In this document: positions 32,575 to 42,888 of the stretch, piece after piece | How the letters are laid out: each line of letters opens with the position of its first letter | Position numbering within the stretch: position 1 is the stretch's first letter | NCBI GenBank assembly: GCA_963383645.1 | Contig: OY726574.1 | Coordinates: 54,549,477 to 54,613,476, forward strand | Length of the DNA: 64,000 bases | Direction: 5' to 3' | DNA from: Muscardinus avellanarius | Lineage: Eukaryota; Chordata; Mammalia; Rodentia; Gliridae | Program-made: the position numbers and the translations under genes | Notes under the pieces: model-generated | Seen by the model: only the letters and a program-made list of their open reading frames with translations | Database searches by the model: none | Told to the model about the DNA's origin: nothing

Positions 32575-33559
32575 CAAAGACATTTAAAAAGTTTTCAAGA
32601 TTTATTCGTGTTTTTACCATTTCCTCTGCTTTTCACGTCTTTGCATAGATCTGAATTTCTATCTGGTAAGATTTTCTTTCTATCTGTACCACTTTCTTTA
32701 ACTTTCTTTTCGTGAAGACTATAAATTATTTTGTCTTTTGTATGCCTGAAAAAGTCTCTATTTTACCTGCATTTCTTAAAATATGTTTTCACTAAATATA
32801 GGATTCTAGGCTGACAGTTTTCTTTCAGTATTAAAGGGTTTGGTCCATTGCAGTGCAGATGCGCACTATAAGAATGGCCACTGTCATTACTATTTTTGTT
32901 TTTCTCTATCTGCTGCTAAGATATTCTCATTATCAGTGGTTTTAGACATCTGATTATGATGTGCATAGTTTTCTTTATATTTGAAGAATTTCCTGGCTCT
33001 GTGCATTTTTAGTTGTCATTAAATCTGGAAAACCTTCACTACTATTTCTTTATTTCCCGTTTCCTCTTCTGTCTTCTTTCCTTCAGAACTTCAGTGACCT
33101 GCCACTGAAATTGCCCGCAGCTCACCGAAGCTGTGTTCATTCAATCCTTACCCTTCGGAGCATCTGGAATATATTTATAACTGTCTTCATGTTCCTGCCT
33201 AATAATTCTTCTCCAGCAATTCACAGATAATAATGATTCCGTCATCCGTGGCATTTCTAGTTTTGTCTGTATTGGTTGATTCTTCTCATTGGGGGTTGTA
33301 TTTTCTTGCTTCTTTACACACTTGGTAATATTTTATTAGACACTTTGGGTTTGCACTATTTGGTGCTAGATTTTTTTTTTAATGTCTAGGAATACACTTG
33401 AGCTTTGTTCTGAGAAGACAATTTAATCTTTTCAAGTCTTCCTTTTGTTATCAAGGAACTAACTCAACAAGTGTGTGTAAAGCAAGAGCAAAGAGAGAAG
33501 AGACTTGTGGGACTGTGCTCTTATTAAGGCCAAGGGTTGTAGATTAAAGAAAGCACATG

Positions 33560-33765
33560 GCAGCAGAGCGTGGTGGCCCACGCTTGTAATCCCAGTACTT
33601 GGGAGACTGAGACAGGAAGATCACAGGTTCCAGGCCAACCTCAGCAATTTAGCAAGGCCCTCTGAAACTTAGTGAGACCCTGTTTCAACAATAAAAGATA
33701 AAAATAGGGCTCAGAGGTAGAATGCCTCTGGGTTCCATCCCTAGTACCACAAAAAATTAAATTAA
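33560..33765 (+). mobile_element. SINE (type A)
   Basis: Complete copy; its box A region is shortened (AATAGGGCTCAGAGGTAGAA). Confidence 0.87.
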
Positions 33766-34492
33766 ATTAAAAAAGAAAAGAAAAGACATGGGGAACTTAT
33801 TTACAATATTCTGCTTTTGACCATGAGGTTTTATCATGATTATAGCCTGAGGGTGTACTGAGTTTTGGATCAGTGGAATGAGGAACAAGCAGGCTACGTA
33901 CAAACAGACAGGCAAAGGGAAGTTTTAACTAAACCAAAGAGGACTGGGTGTGACTGGGTTTCAGACAACTCACGTCAGACCTAAAAAATGAGTGTCAAGG
34001 CAGCAACCATATTAAACAAATTCATGATACCAATTTAGAAAATAAAAAATCGATTGTATCCGGCAATCCTAGCTGGGTATAATAGAAATTCAAGAGTGGG
34101 GTTGGAAAAAGATAAGGGCACACTCCAGGAATACTCAGACCCTGGAAATCTCAGGGCATCTAGAGTTTAGAACCAAATGAACCCTCCACGAGCAGAGTTC
34201 ATGCTGGCTAGAGATGAAAATAAGGCAGGGCACAAAATTCCACAAGGGATAGGCAGGAGCCAAGGTTCCAGTAGAGCTGGACTTATAGTTGAAGGTATGG
34301 TGAAGATGGCCCTTCTTAGGAGGCAGGGAGCGAGAGGCTGAAACTGCATTGATGCCGGAGGTCAGGTAAAGTAAGTGGCTCCAGGCTGGAAGGTAGAACA
34401 GAAATATAAACTCCATTGAAAACAACACGCACCAAAAGAGTTGGTTGAATACACTGGAAGTGCCAGAACCCTTAAAGAAATGACAAATGCTA

Positions 34493-35114
34493 GCTGGGTG
34501 TGGTGGCGCACGCTTGTAATCCCAGTACTTGGGAGGTTGAAACAGGAGGATCAGGGTTCTTGGACAGCCTCAGTTACTTATTAAAGTCCTCTTCGACTTA
34601 GTGAGATTCTGTTTTAAAATAAAAAATAAAAAATCAGGCCGGGTTTGGTGGCGCACGCTAGTAATCCCCGCGCTCGGGAGGCGGAGACAGTAGGATCGCG
34701 CAGGTTCCTAGTCAGCCTCGCTGGCTTGAGACCCTGTTTCCAAATAAAATAAAAAATATGTAATAAGTCTGGGAGTGAAGCCCAGAGGTAGAAGGGCTTC
34801 CACGAACCCCAGTACCACACACACACACAAAAAAAAAAATCAGGCCGGGCGTGGTGGCACATACTTGTAATCCCAGCATTCGGGAGGCGGAGACCAGAGG
34901 ATCGCAGTTCACAGACAGCCTCAGCTACTTAGTGAGGCTCTCCGCAACTTAGTGAGACCCTGTTTCAAAATAAAAAGAATAAAAAACAAGGCAGGGGGTG
35001 TAACTCAGAGGTCAAATGCCCCTGGGTTCCATCCCCAGACCCGCAAAAAAAAAAATAAAATCAGGCTGAAAGTGTAGCTCAGAGATAGAATGCCCCTGGG
35101 TTCAATCCCCAGCA

Positions 35115-35120
<6 letters not shown>
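34493..35120 (+). mobile_element. Stack of three SINEs: types B and D inserted into the linker of an older copy
   Basis: Outer left monomer 34493-34636; type B copy 34638-34838; type D copy 34842-35050; outer right monomer 35060-35120 (CTGAAAGTGTAGCTCAGAGA). The word AAAATCAGG stands at each of the three junctions (about 34629, 34834 and 35056), so the same target was used twice. Confidence 0.9.

Positions 35121-35159
<39 letters not shown>
35118..35159 (+). repeat. (CA)n microsatellite
   Basis: About 21 CA units at the tail of the SINE stack. Confidence 0.96.
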
Positions 35160-35161
<2 letters not shown>

Positions 35162-35594
35162 AAATGACTTGCTTTATCTAGGACGTCTTGTATGTTTTCC
35201 TACGGGGTCAAATGGTGAGAAGAAGCACCCTTCCATTACCCCAGCACATCTGGTAGACCGAGGCCCGCGTGTCAGGCACGCTCTGCACTCAACATGGCCT
35301 TCTTCGTGTCCTTCAGCACCTGAGCACACACCGGTGTTCTCTTTTCATCTACTCAAATACGAACAATTCAAAGGCAAACGCCACGTCCCGGGTTCCTTAG
35401 GTCTTTGTTAAATGTTTGATGGCATCTGAGTAATTAAATGAATGGCGTTCTAGCAAGAAGCTTAGAGATGTTATTCTTTGTTCCATGGAGCCGTAACTAA
35501 CAATTCTCTGGGAAGAGAGAAGCATCTTATGGCTCTCTGAGTGTCCTAGGTTATCCAGAACGTATGTCCCTCATTTTTCCTTGTTGTTTTTCAG

Positions 35595-35719
35595 AGGGCA
35601 TTGTTCCTGGGCCCCCCACAGACCTCTCTGTCACCGAGGCCACCCGGAGCTACGTAGTGCTGGGCTGGAAGCCCCCTGGTCAGCGTGGCCATGAGGGCAT
35701 TATGTACTTTGTGGAGAAG
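35595..35719 (+). CDS. MYOM1: MYOM1 exon 9 of window: first part of Fn3 domain 2 (My5)
   Basis: 125 nt, entering in phase 1 and leaving in phase 0. Encodes EGIVPGPPTDLSVTEATRSY, then VVLGWKPPGQRGHEG, then IMYFVEK. The PGPPTDL start and the B-strand Trp (LGWKPP) mark the Fn3 fold; IMYFVEK is the C strand. LGW replaces the LSW I recall in human. Acceptor TTGTTTTTCAG, donor GTAAGA. The region is part of the titin- and obscurin-binding centre of myomesin. Confidence 0.96.
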
Positions 35720-35769
35720 GTAAGACTCCAGCATCAGTGTTACCTCTGCCACTTCCTACTGTTGCTTCG

Positions 35770-35957
35770 CTTTGTTGTGATACCAGGGATTAAACCCTCT
35801 GAGCTCACTCCAGCCCTTTTTACATTTTGTTTTGAAACAGGCTCTCACAAGGTTGCTAAGAGTCTTGCTAAATTGCTGAGGCTGGCCTCGAATCTGCTCT
35901 CCTCCGGTCTCAGCCTCCCATGTACTGGGAGTACAGGCATATATCACCATGCCCGAC
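35770..35957 (-). mobile_element. SINE, shortened right monomer
   Basis: Minus-strand copy 50 bp downstream of the exon 9 donor; the box B region is deleted to TTAAACCCTCTGAGCTC. Confidence 0.85.
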
Positions 35958-35998
35958 GAGTTTTTATTTATTTATTTTAAGTAGAGTTTAAATTTCCA

Positions 35999-36195
35999 AG
36001 CCAGGCGTGGTGGTGCATGCTTGTAAGAGACAGCTTGGGAGGTGGAGACAGGAGGATCGCGTAGGTTCAAAGCCAGCTCTGCTGGCTTAAGAGACCCTGT
36101 TTCCAAATAAAAATATTTTTAAAAATATGTCTGGGAGTGTAGCCTGGAGGTAGAAGAGCTTCCAGAAACCCCAGTACCACCAAAAAAATAAAATA
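35999..36195 (+). mobile_element. SINE (type B) with internal change
   Basis: GCATGCTTGTAAGAGACAGC replaces the usual TTGTAATCCCCGCGC. AAATTTCCA flanks it (about 35990 and 36200). Confidence 0.87.
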
Positions 36196-36391
36196 GAATA
36201 AATTTCCAGGAACAGTATAATTAGGGAGGGGGATGTCTTGAACTCCTTCAATCCTTGCAAACTGTGAACTCTTTCCACAAAAAAACGTATATCATGTAGA
36301 ACTTTGCCAGAAAGTTCAAAGAGTTTATGGATCCCTGAGACTCACCCATACACTCCTAAGAGGGCCGCAGATCCCAAATCATTACGCTTGT

Positions 36392-36687
36392 AAGAAAAGA
36401 GATACTCCTTATTAATTATATCATCATTCCTTTAGTTCCCTGGAGTGAAAAACTTGCCTTATGGATTATAATGCCTCACTAATGTCTCACCAGCTATTCA
36501 GAGCTTATGTTGTATCACTTCATGTTAAATGTAAGACCCTGCAACCCTATCAGTCCATTTACCCCTCCCTCCTGTGCTTTATGGTACATGTGTTATAAAT
36601 GTTATACCTACATGCATTATGAACCTCATAATAAAATGATATATTTTTGGTCTTGAAAAAAAAAAAGAAAAGAAAAGAGATACTCCT
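36392..36687 (+). pseudogene. Retroposed 3' end of an unidentified mRNA, with 18-bp target duplication
   Basis: AAGAAAAGAGATACTCCT occurs at 36392-36409 and 36670-36687 without mismatch. Between them lie 260 bp of non-SINE, non-L1-like sequence that end in an AATAAA signal (36631-36636), about 20 bp of spacer and a poly(A) run. This is the structure of an L1-mobilised, 5'-truncated processed transcript. I do not recognise the parent gene, and the piece looks like 3' UTR without an ORF. Confidence 0.8.
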
Positions 36688-37344
36688 AATACTGGAGGTT
36701 GCCTTATGATGGGAGATGTCCTCCATCTCCCTCACTCTATTAACAGTGGGTTTTTTCTCCCTTCCACTCACCCTTGTGTCGTAGGGAATTGACATCAATG
36801 CGGCAGGGGGGTGAGAGGCCTGGAGAAGGTGCGCTCCTTTCAAACAGTGGGGAGAGGTGGAAACAGCAAGTCCTCACCTGCCACTGCGCTCAGCCAGGGC
36901 CACTTGAGGTGTAGGTGGTAGTACGGGGTTGGGGTGACCAAACCACCTGATATTGGCTAGTTCTTTCCTCCCAAATATCTTAGTTATGTTGGGGCTCAGA
37001 GCATTAGAGCCGCGTACACTGAGGGCCTAGCGTGAGTGGTGGATACGGAATGTTATAGAATGTGTGGGTGATGGGACTCACCACGCAGCCATGTTCACGG
37101 GGAGTTCTGGTCGGCATGTATGTCCAGAAAATGGCAGAGAGCCAAGACCTGGCCGGGAAATTACTGAGGAAACCGATTCAGCTGCCAGTGCAGAAATGCA
37201 TGAGAGCCCGCAGGCAAGGCACAGGCCACGGGGACCAAGGAGTCCTCGGTTCACAGGACCAGGACTGGAAAAGAATGTTTAAAGAGAACTTGCTCTACAG
37301 TGAGGCTCAAAGGCCATTTGTTAAAAAAAAAATTTTTTTTATTT

Positions 37345-37526
37345 GATGGTACTGGAGTTCCCGGAAACCCTTCTACATCCGGGCTACACTCCCAGACCTA
37401 TTTTTTTATATTTTTATTTGGAAGCAGGGTCTCTTAAGCCAGCACGGCTGACTTCGAACCAGCGCGATCCTCTTGTCTCCGCCTCCCAAGTGTGGGGAAT
37501 ACAAGCGTGCGCCACCAGGCCCGGCT
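37345..37526 (-). mobile_element. SINE (type B) with target duplication
   Basis: Minus-strand copy; CATTTGTTAAAA lies before (37315-37326) and after (37527-37538). Confidence 0.92.
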
Positions 37527-37551
37527 CATTTGTTAAAATTTTGATGAGGAA

Positions 37552-37632
37552 ATAAGAGGTGGGATGTGCACAGTGATGAAGTGCTTGCCTAGCATGTGCC
37601 AGACCTTGTGTGATCCCTAACTCTGAAAAAAC
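37552..37632 (+). mobile_element. Free ID element
   Basis: Ancestral ID body with GAAGTGCTTGCCTAGCATGT and CAGACCTTGTGTGATCCC, without a B1 left monomer. Confidence 0.7.
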
Positions 37633-38069
37633 ACCACATATGACTAGGGTATAAATGAGAAAATTAAATAAAAGAAGTTTCTTTCTTATCTGTCAGGACA
37701 TTTACATTTTTATTGGTAGTGATGATACCTTATTGTTTTAAACAGTAAGTTAAAACGTCATTTGAACTTTCAAATTTTATTTTTATGAAATTGTGTGATT
37801 GCTTGAAAACTTACCCTTTGCATTTTACTCTGATAGCAAAATCATAAACAGGATTCTTTTCCCACAAAAATATGGAGCTCAATTAATTTTCCTTTCATCT
37901 TGACTGCTATTCTGATCATTCAATTTCAGAACATATATTCAAAAAATTTCAGAACATCAGATCAGTCCATTTCAGAACCTCCCCTGACAGTCATTTCAAT
38001 AAAATAAATTTCATAACATCTGTAAATTACGTGACAATGTAAAAACAGCATGCATATATCTTTATGAAG

Positions 38070-38297
38070 CCAGGTGTGGTGGGCACGCTTGTAATACCAG
38101 CATTCAGGAGGCTGAGACAGGAGGATCGCAGTTCGCAGCCAGCCTAAGCTACATAGTGAGGACTCCGCAACTCAGCGAGACCCTGTTTTAAAATAAAGAA
38201 TAAAAAATTGGGCTGGGGGTGTAGCTCAGAGGTAGAATGCCCCTGGGTTTCATCCCAGTACTGCAAAAAAAAAAAAAAAAAGAAAAGAAAAAAATAT
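38070..38297 (+). mobile_element. SINE (type A)
   Basis: Complete copy with an A17 tail. ATATATCTTTAT before and AATATCTTTATT after fit a target duplication. Confidence 0.9.
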
Positions 38298-38536
38298 CTT
38301 TATTTTTCACTTATTTTTAATCAGACCTTTGGAAAGTTGCAGAAGAGCTAAAAACGCAGGGGTTTGTGATATCCTGTACCAGTTACTTTTCTCACGTTCA
38401 GCTCACGTTCAGCTCACGGTTCAGCTCGTCTTTGAGCCCCATGCCCACTTCTTTCTGGTTGCTAGCAAGCAGGTAGCAGTAATGCTTCCCTCCTTCCACA
38501 CACAGCGTGGACGTCTTCCAGAAGAGTTTGGTTTTA

Positions 38537-38745
38537 GCTGGGCGTGGTGGCACACACTTGTAATCCCCACGCTTGGGAGGCTGAGACAGGAGGATCGCAC
38601 AGGTTCAAAGCCAGCCTCGGCTACTTAGTGAGGCTCTCAGCAACTTAGTGAGACCCTGTTTCCAAATAAAGTATAAAATAGGTCTGGGAGTTTAAAAGAA
38701 GAAAGCCTCTGGGTTCCACCCCTAGTACCACCAAAAAAAGAAAAA
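38537..38745 (+). mobile_element. SINE (type C)
   Basis: Complete copy; GTTTGGTTTTA flanks it (38526 and 38749). Confidence 0.9.
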
Positions 38746-39779
38746 GCGTTTGGTTTTATAAAAGCAATATTAAAATTTATATTTATATTTTTATATACCC
38801 TAGATATTGGTCTCAATGAAATATAACTGGAGTAGCACCCAAAGCTTTTTTTTAAAAAAATAGACAGCAAGAATAGAGTAATAGAGAAACGTCCACTCCC
38901 TGGTGTGTTTCACACACGCCCCCCCCCACACGTCTTTGAAATCTCGCAGGAAGCAGTTGTGAGTAACCTCCGTGACAGCGATGACCGTCTTTCCCATAAT
39001 GACACAGAACAGCCCAGTTCTGAGGCGTTTCCTTCAGATGAGTCAGCGCTGGCTCCTGTGCACATTTCCTCTGGCCATAAGCTCTAATTTCTCCATGAAA
39101 GACCGTAACTTCCCTAGATACATAAATACATACAAATCTGTGATTAACATTTTAAATATTCTTCCACAGCCCACCCCACTGAACTGAGTAGAAGAGGACG
39201 TTTATTCACACAGTGCTGAATAGAGAGGCCGCATAGGGTGCAGTCCACTTATAGAACCCAGATGCTGAGAACTGGGGGTGCAGAACACATCCAGAGACCC
39301 GGGCTCCATTTCCAGAACACCCAAATGTCTAACCATGCTGACCTGAGTCTATATTAAAAAAAAAAATTCGGATGAACCCCTTCTCATCTCTTGACATTCT
39401 AGGGAAAGATGGCCCACTCGCTCTTACCATCCTAGGACGTTCGCACACCCGGCAGTGCTGCCTCTGGGTCCCCCGTGCATGCACTTCTGGTGGAACTTTT
39501 CACCAGAGATCACACGCACGTAAAGCGTGAGCCTGCCCGTCACGTCTACGATCTCTAAGAGTTGAAACCGAGTGGTTTACTAGCAGGGGAATCACATGAA
39601 TCGGTTTCTGCACGCCAAACCTCCCAATTCTACTATGTTCTTTTCGGCTCCAAACTTTTTCCTCAGGCGTCTTAATGCCATGAACGCTCTTCCTCATTTC
39701 TCTATCAAAACTATGGTCATGTTAGAGGCAAATACTATATAGACACTTACCAAGTCTGTTTCATCAGCAGGAAAAAATA

Positions 39780-40260
39780 GCAAGTTACACCAGGCCAGGC
39801 ACTTTCTATACATGAAAAAACACTTCATTTTTAAAGTAACCCAATGAAGTTCATAGTTTCTTTTCTTTTCTTTTCTTTTCTTTTCTTTTCTTTTCTTTTC
39901 TTTTCTTTTCTTTTTAGCAGTACTGGGTGTGGAACCCAGGGGCTTTTCTACCTCCAGGCTATACTCCCAGACCTATTTTATAGTTTATTTGGAAACGGCG
40001 TCTCACTAAGTTGCCGAGAGCCTCTCACTCAGTAGCTGAGGCTGGTTTTGAACCTGTGTGATCCTCCTGTCTTGGCCTCCCAAGTGTGGGGATTACAAGC
40101 GTGTGCAATCACGCCCGGCCATAGTTTTGTTTTCAACATGACTATTTGTAGATGAGGACATTGAGGCATTGGTAGGCTGTGTAATTTCCCCAAGGTCACC
40201 CAGCAGGCATAACACACGGCCAGGATTTGAATGTGGGCCATCTAGCTCAGATCCACAAAT
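39780..40260 (+). mobile_element. Ancient MIR split by a SINE
   Basis: MIR 5' part at 39780-39856 (CCAGGCACTTTCTATACATG, TTTAAAGTAACCCAATGAAG) and 3' part at 40125-40260 (ATGAGGACATTGAGGCATTG, CCCAAGGTCACCCAGCAGGC, GGATTTGAATGTGGGCC). The two parts are colinear when the SINE between them is removed. Confidence 0.8.
39857..40120 (-). mobile_element. SINE (type C) with a long (TTTTC)n head
   Basis: The poly(T) side has become about 12 TTTTC units (39857-39915). CATAGTTT lies on both sides. Confidence 0.92.
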
Positions 40261-40264
40261 CCAA

Positions 40265-40405
40265 CAATAGGCTGAGCATCCCTAACCCCTAAATCAAGAA
40301 TCAGGAGCCAAAGTATACTCAAAACATTTCGGATTTTGGATTTTCAGCTTGGGGATTTTCAACCAGTAACTATGCAAATTTTCCAAAATCTAAAAGAAAT
40401 GTAAC
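40265..40405 (+). mobile_element. DNA-transposon-like (Tigger/MER-type) fragment
   Basis: GGCTGAGCATCCCTAACCCC and ACATTTCGGATTTTGGATTT resemble the terminal region of an old non-autonomous mammalian DNA transposon. Only one end is present. Family not certain. Confidence 0.4.
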
Positions 40406-40467
40406 TCACCAAGTCCTGTGTGCATGTGTGTCCCTGTCACTCTGAGCCTCTTTATGATGTGAGACGA

Positions 40468-40655
40468 CAGGTCACCAGACTTGTCATCCCAGTACCTGGG
40501 AGGCTAAGACAGGTGGATCACAGCTTCACAGCCAGCCTCAGCTACTTAGGCCCTCTACACTTAGCAAGACACTTTTTCAAAATAAAGAATAAAAAATAGA
40601 GCTGAGAGCGATCTCAAAGATAGAATACCCCTGGGTTCAGTCTCCAGTGCCACAA
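40468..40655 (+). mobile_element. SINE, left end diverged
   Basis: Plus-strand copy with an intact body and a worn first 25 bp; right monomer is type A-like. Confidence 0.82.
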
Positions 40656-40658
40656 AAA

Positions 40659-40662
40659 ATAT

Positions 40663-40697
<35 letters not shown>

Positions 40698-40855
40698 CAT
40701 ACTGAGGATTGAACCCAGGGGCATTCAAACTCTGAGCTACACCCCAGCCCTATTTTTTATTCTTTATCTTGAAACAGGGTCTCACTAAGTTGCAGAGGGC
40801 CTCACTAAGTATCTGACTCCAAGCATACTAGGATTCCAAGAGTGCACCATGCCTG
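40659..40855 (-). mobile_element. SINE with (ATTT)n head
   Basis: About nine ATTT units, then a minus-strand type A copy with a deletion in the left monomer; it faces the preceding SINE tail to tail. Confidence 0.85.
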
Positions 40856-41864
40856 ACTAAAAAAATGTAAATAAAGTAAGATAAATTAAGAAACAATAAC
40901 ACCCCAAACAAAAATGGACCCAAATACCTTTTAGTCCATGTGAATTTTAATCTGTTGGTAACTGTGTGCTCATGTGTCACAATCACTCTGAACTACATTA
41001 CACTGTGAGCCTACCATGCATCAATAAAAGTATATATAAAAATAAATTTGTTGGTAAAATATGAAATGAAAATAATCAGTTTTATCTGAGACACTTCTGG
41101 CTCCGGATGCTCTTCCCTCAACCACTGGGCTGCCTGGCAGTCTTCCCAAGCCTCAAGCGTCTCCTCTTGAGAACTCGCTCGCCTCGTTGAGAGGATTACA
41201 GTCATGACGGCTTGTCAAGCTCCTAGCACAGGGGAAGGCAGCTACTATTTTCATTATGAAATCGCAAATGACCGATAATAGTGTAAGTAGTCCCTGGAGT
41301 AGGGGGAGTTTGTCAAAACAAAACTATGAACTAAAAAATTAAAGCTCTGAGAGAACTTGTCCTCAGTAGGTAGCAGGTCACACACACAGCACACTATCAT
41401 AAAAGGCATTGCAAAGGACCTTCGCGGTTTCCCGTCAAGTGTGTCCATTTTGCAGAGGATGAATTTTGTGGCCATTTAGCTCGTTTTTAGCACAGTTCAG
41501 ACAGACGGAGCATCCTTGGGTCCGTCCCACCCTGCTCTACCTTCCCGTGACGTCAGTGAAGGTGGCGCTGAGTGTGTGCCAGCAAACCTGTGTTCCCCCA
41601 AAGTCTCATTCCCGACAGCTGGCCAGTGTGGCACAAAAGGTATGTTTCTGGAAAAACCTTTTTAAACTGTTAAATATTCCTGTAGCAAAATCAGGCAAGC
41701 ATAATGAAATCTCTACTTCTGTGGACCTTGGGCAGAGATGGAAATGAGAGTGGGGAGAGGATCACTAAAGACTGCTGACAGTTTTCCTACCCTATCCTCC
41801 AAACCTCAGATGTTACCACATATTCCATACAAGGATCTCCAAGTCACTCTAGAATTGTCTTGTT

Positions 41865-41990
41865 TTGTTTTTACTGTACTGGGGGTTGAACCCAGGGACA
41901 TCCTCCCTCTGAGCTACACCCCAGCCCCATTTTTTATTATTTTCAAACGGGGTCTCGCTGAGTAGCTGAGGCTGGCCGCGAACTCGCAAG
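41865..41990 (-). mobile_element. Truncated SINE close to exon 10
   Basis: Minus-strand right monomer and part of the left monomer; stops at GGCCGCGAACTCGC, about 105 bp before the exon 10 acceptor. Confidence 0.85.
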
Positions 41991-42097
41991 CCGTCTTCTC
42001 CACTCCAGGTTGGGGCAGGCGGCGCTTCCTGGAGACGCCGGGCCTGGGGTCCCCCTGGCCCTCGGCGGGCCTTCCACGAGTGCCATTCTCCCCACAG

Positions 42098-42281
42098 TGT
42101 GATGCGGAAACGGAAAACTGGCAGCGGGTGAACACGGAGCTGCCCGTCAAGTCCCCGCGCTTTGCCCTGTTCGACCTGGCCGAGGGCAAGTCCTACCGCT
42201 TCCGCGTGCGCTGCTCTAATTCGGCCGGCGTCGGGGAGCCCTCGGAGCCCACGGGGGTGACCGTGGTGGGGGACAGACTTG
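42098..42281 (+). CDS. MYOM1: MYOM1 exon 10 of window: second part of Fn3 domain 2 (My5)
   Basis: 184 nt, entering in phase 0 and leaving in phase 1. Encodes CDAETENWQRVNTELPVKSP, then RFALFDLAEGKSYRFRVRCS, then NSAGVGEPSEPTGVTVVGD, then RL. It has the typical Fn3 second half: L-x-E-G-x-x-Y-x-F-R-V and N-x-A-G. Third codon positions are strongly G/C, unlike exons 5, 12 and 14. Acceptor CTCCCCACAG, donor GTAAGT. Confidence 0.97.
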
Positions 42282-42379
42282 GTAAGTGCCGAGGCAGGTT
42301 GAGCAGCTGTGAACTTATTCTACTTCGAGAGAAGATTCCAAGGCAAGAATGGAATCTGTATGCACACACGTTATGTTAA

Positions 42380-42432
<53 letters not shown>

Positions 42433-42713
42433 TAGAGTTAGACGTAAAAATTTGAGCTACTTTCACAAACTTAATCGATGGCTGTATTTGGCCTATACGT
42501 TAAACCAAAATTCATTACTTTTGCTTATAAAAAGTGAACTCCCCCAGGAATTGCCAGAGCGAATGTGTTTTTCCTCGAGCTCATGAATATTTATTATTAT
42601 GCTCCCAAACTAACATTTGTAAAGTTTTCTGCTCTAACCAATACATTATAAACAAGGCCACTGTGTTTGACGTGAGCATTTGCCTTGTCTGATCGCCACT
42701 GCTGTCTGCTCAG
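42282..42713 (+). other. Short intron 10 of window (phase 1, 432 bp)
   Basis: Contains a (GT)25 tract starting 100 bp after the donor and no SINE. The remainder is unremarkable AT-rich sequence. Confidence 0.92.
42382..42431 (+). repeat. (GT)n microsatellite in a short intron
   Basis: About 25 uninterrupted GT units. On the transcript this is a (GU)n run of the kind bound by GU-specific RNA-binding proteins (inference). Confidence 0.97.
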
Positions 42714-42888
42714 ACATCCCCAAGGCCCCTGGCAAGATCGTCCCGAGCAGGAACACGGACACGTCGGTGGTGGTTTCCTGGGAGGAGTCCAGGGACACCG
42801 AGGAGCTGGTCGGCTACTACATCGAGGCCAGCGCGGTGGGCTCCGGCAAGTGGGAGCCCTGTAACAACAACCCCGTGAGGGGCTGCAG
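42714..42888 (+). CDS. MYOM1: MYOM1 exon 11 of window: first part of Fn3 domain 3 (My6)
   Basis: 175 nt, entering in phase 1 and leaving in phase 2. Encodes DIPKAPGKIVPSRNTDTSVV, then VSWEESRDTEELVGYYIE, then ASAVGSGKWEPCNNNPVRGC. The B-strand Trp (VSWEES), C-strand YYIE and C'-strand KWEPCN fit Fn3. It is GC-rich like exon 10. The residue before the junction Arg is Cys, where I recall Ser in human. Acceptor TGTCTGCTCAG, donor GTGAGG. Confidence 0.96.

Larger units (their letters stand above)
31796..33430 (-). mobile_element. L1 5'-region remnant (antisense), interrupted by two SINEs
   Basis: AT-rich DNA with antisense L1-like words, e.g. TATAGGATTCTAGGCTGACA, GATTATGATGTGCATAGTTT and ACACTTGAGCTTTGTTCTGA. 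Similar words recur at 55900-56300. Family recognition is from memory and less certain than for the 3' pieces. Confidence 0.55.
28600..35594 (+). other. Intron 8 of window (phase 1), 7.0 kb
   Basis: Built mostly of antisense L1 pieces (28850-33430) with SINE insertions, then an unexplained non-repeat block (33770-34490), a SINE stack (34493-35120), a (CA)n tract and about 430 bp of unrecognised DNA before exon 9. Confidence 0.85.
35720..42097 (+). other. Intron 9 of window (phase 0), 6.4 kb
   Basis: Holds about nine SINEs, a retroposed mRNA 3' end (36410-36669), a split MIR and a DNA-transposon-like fragment. Stretches 36690-37310, 37640-38065, 38750-39775 and 40860-41860 hold no recognised repeat. 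A three-copy 11-12-bp tandem (GCTCACGTTCA) lies at 38391-38427. Confidence 0.85.
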
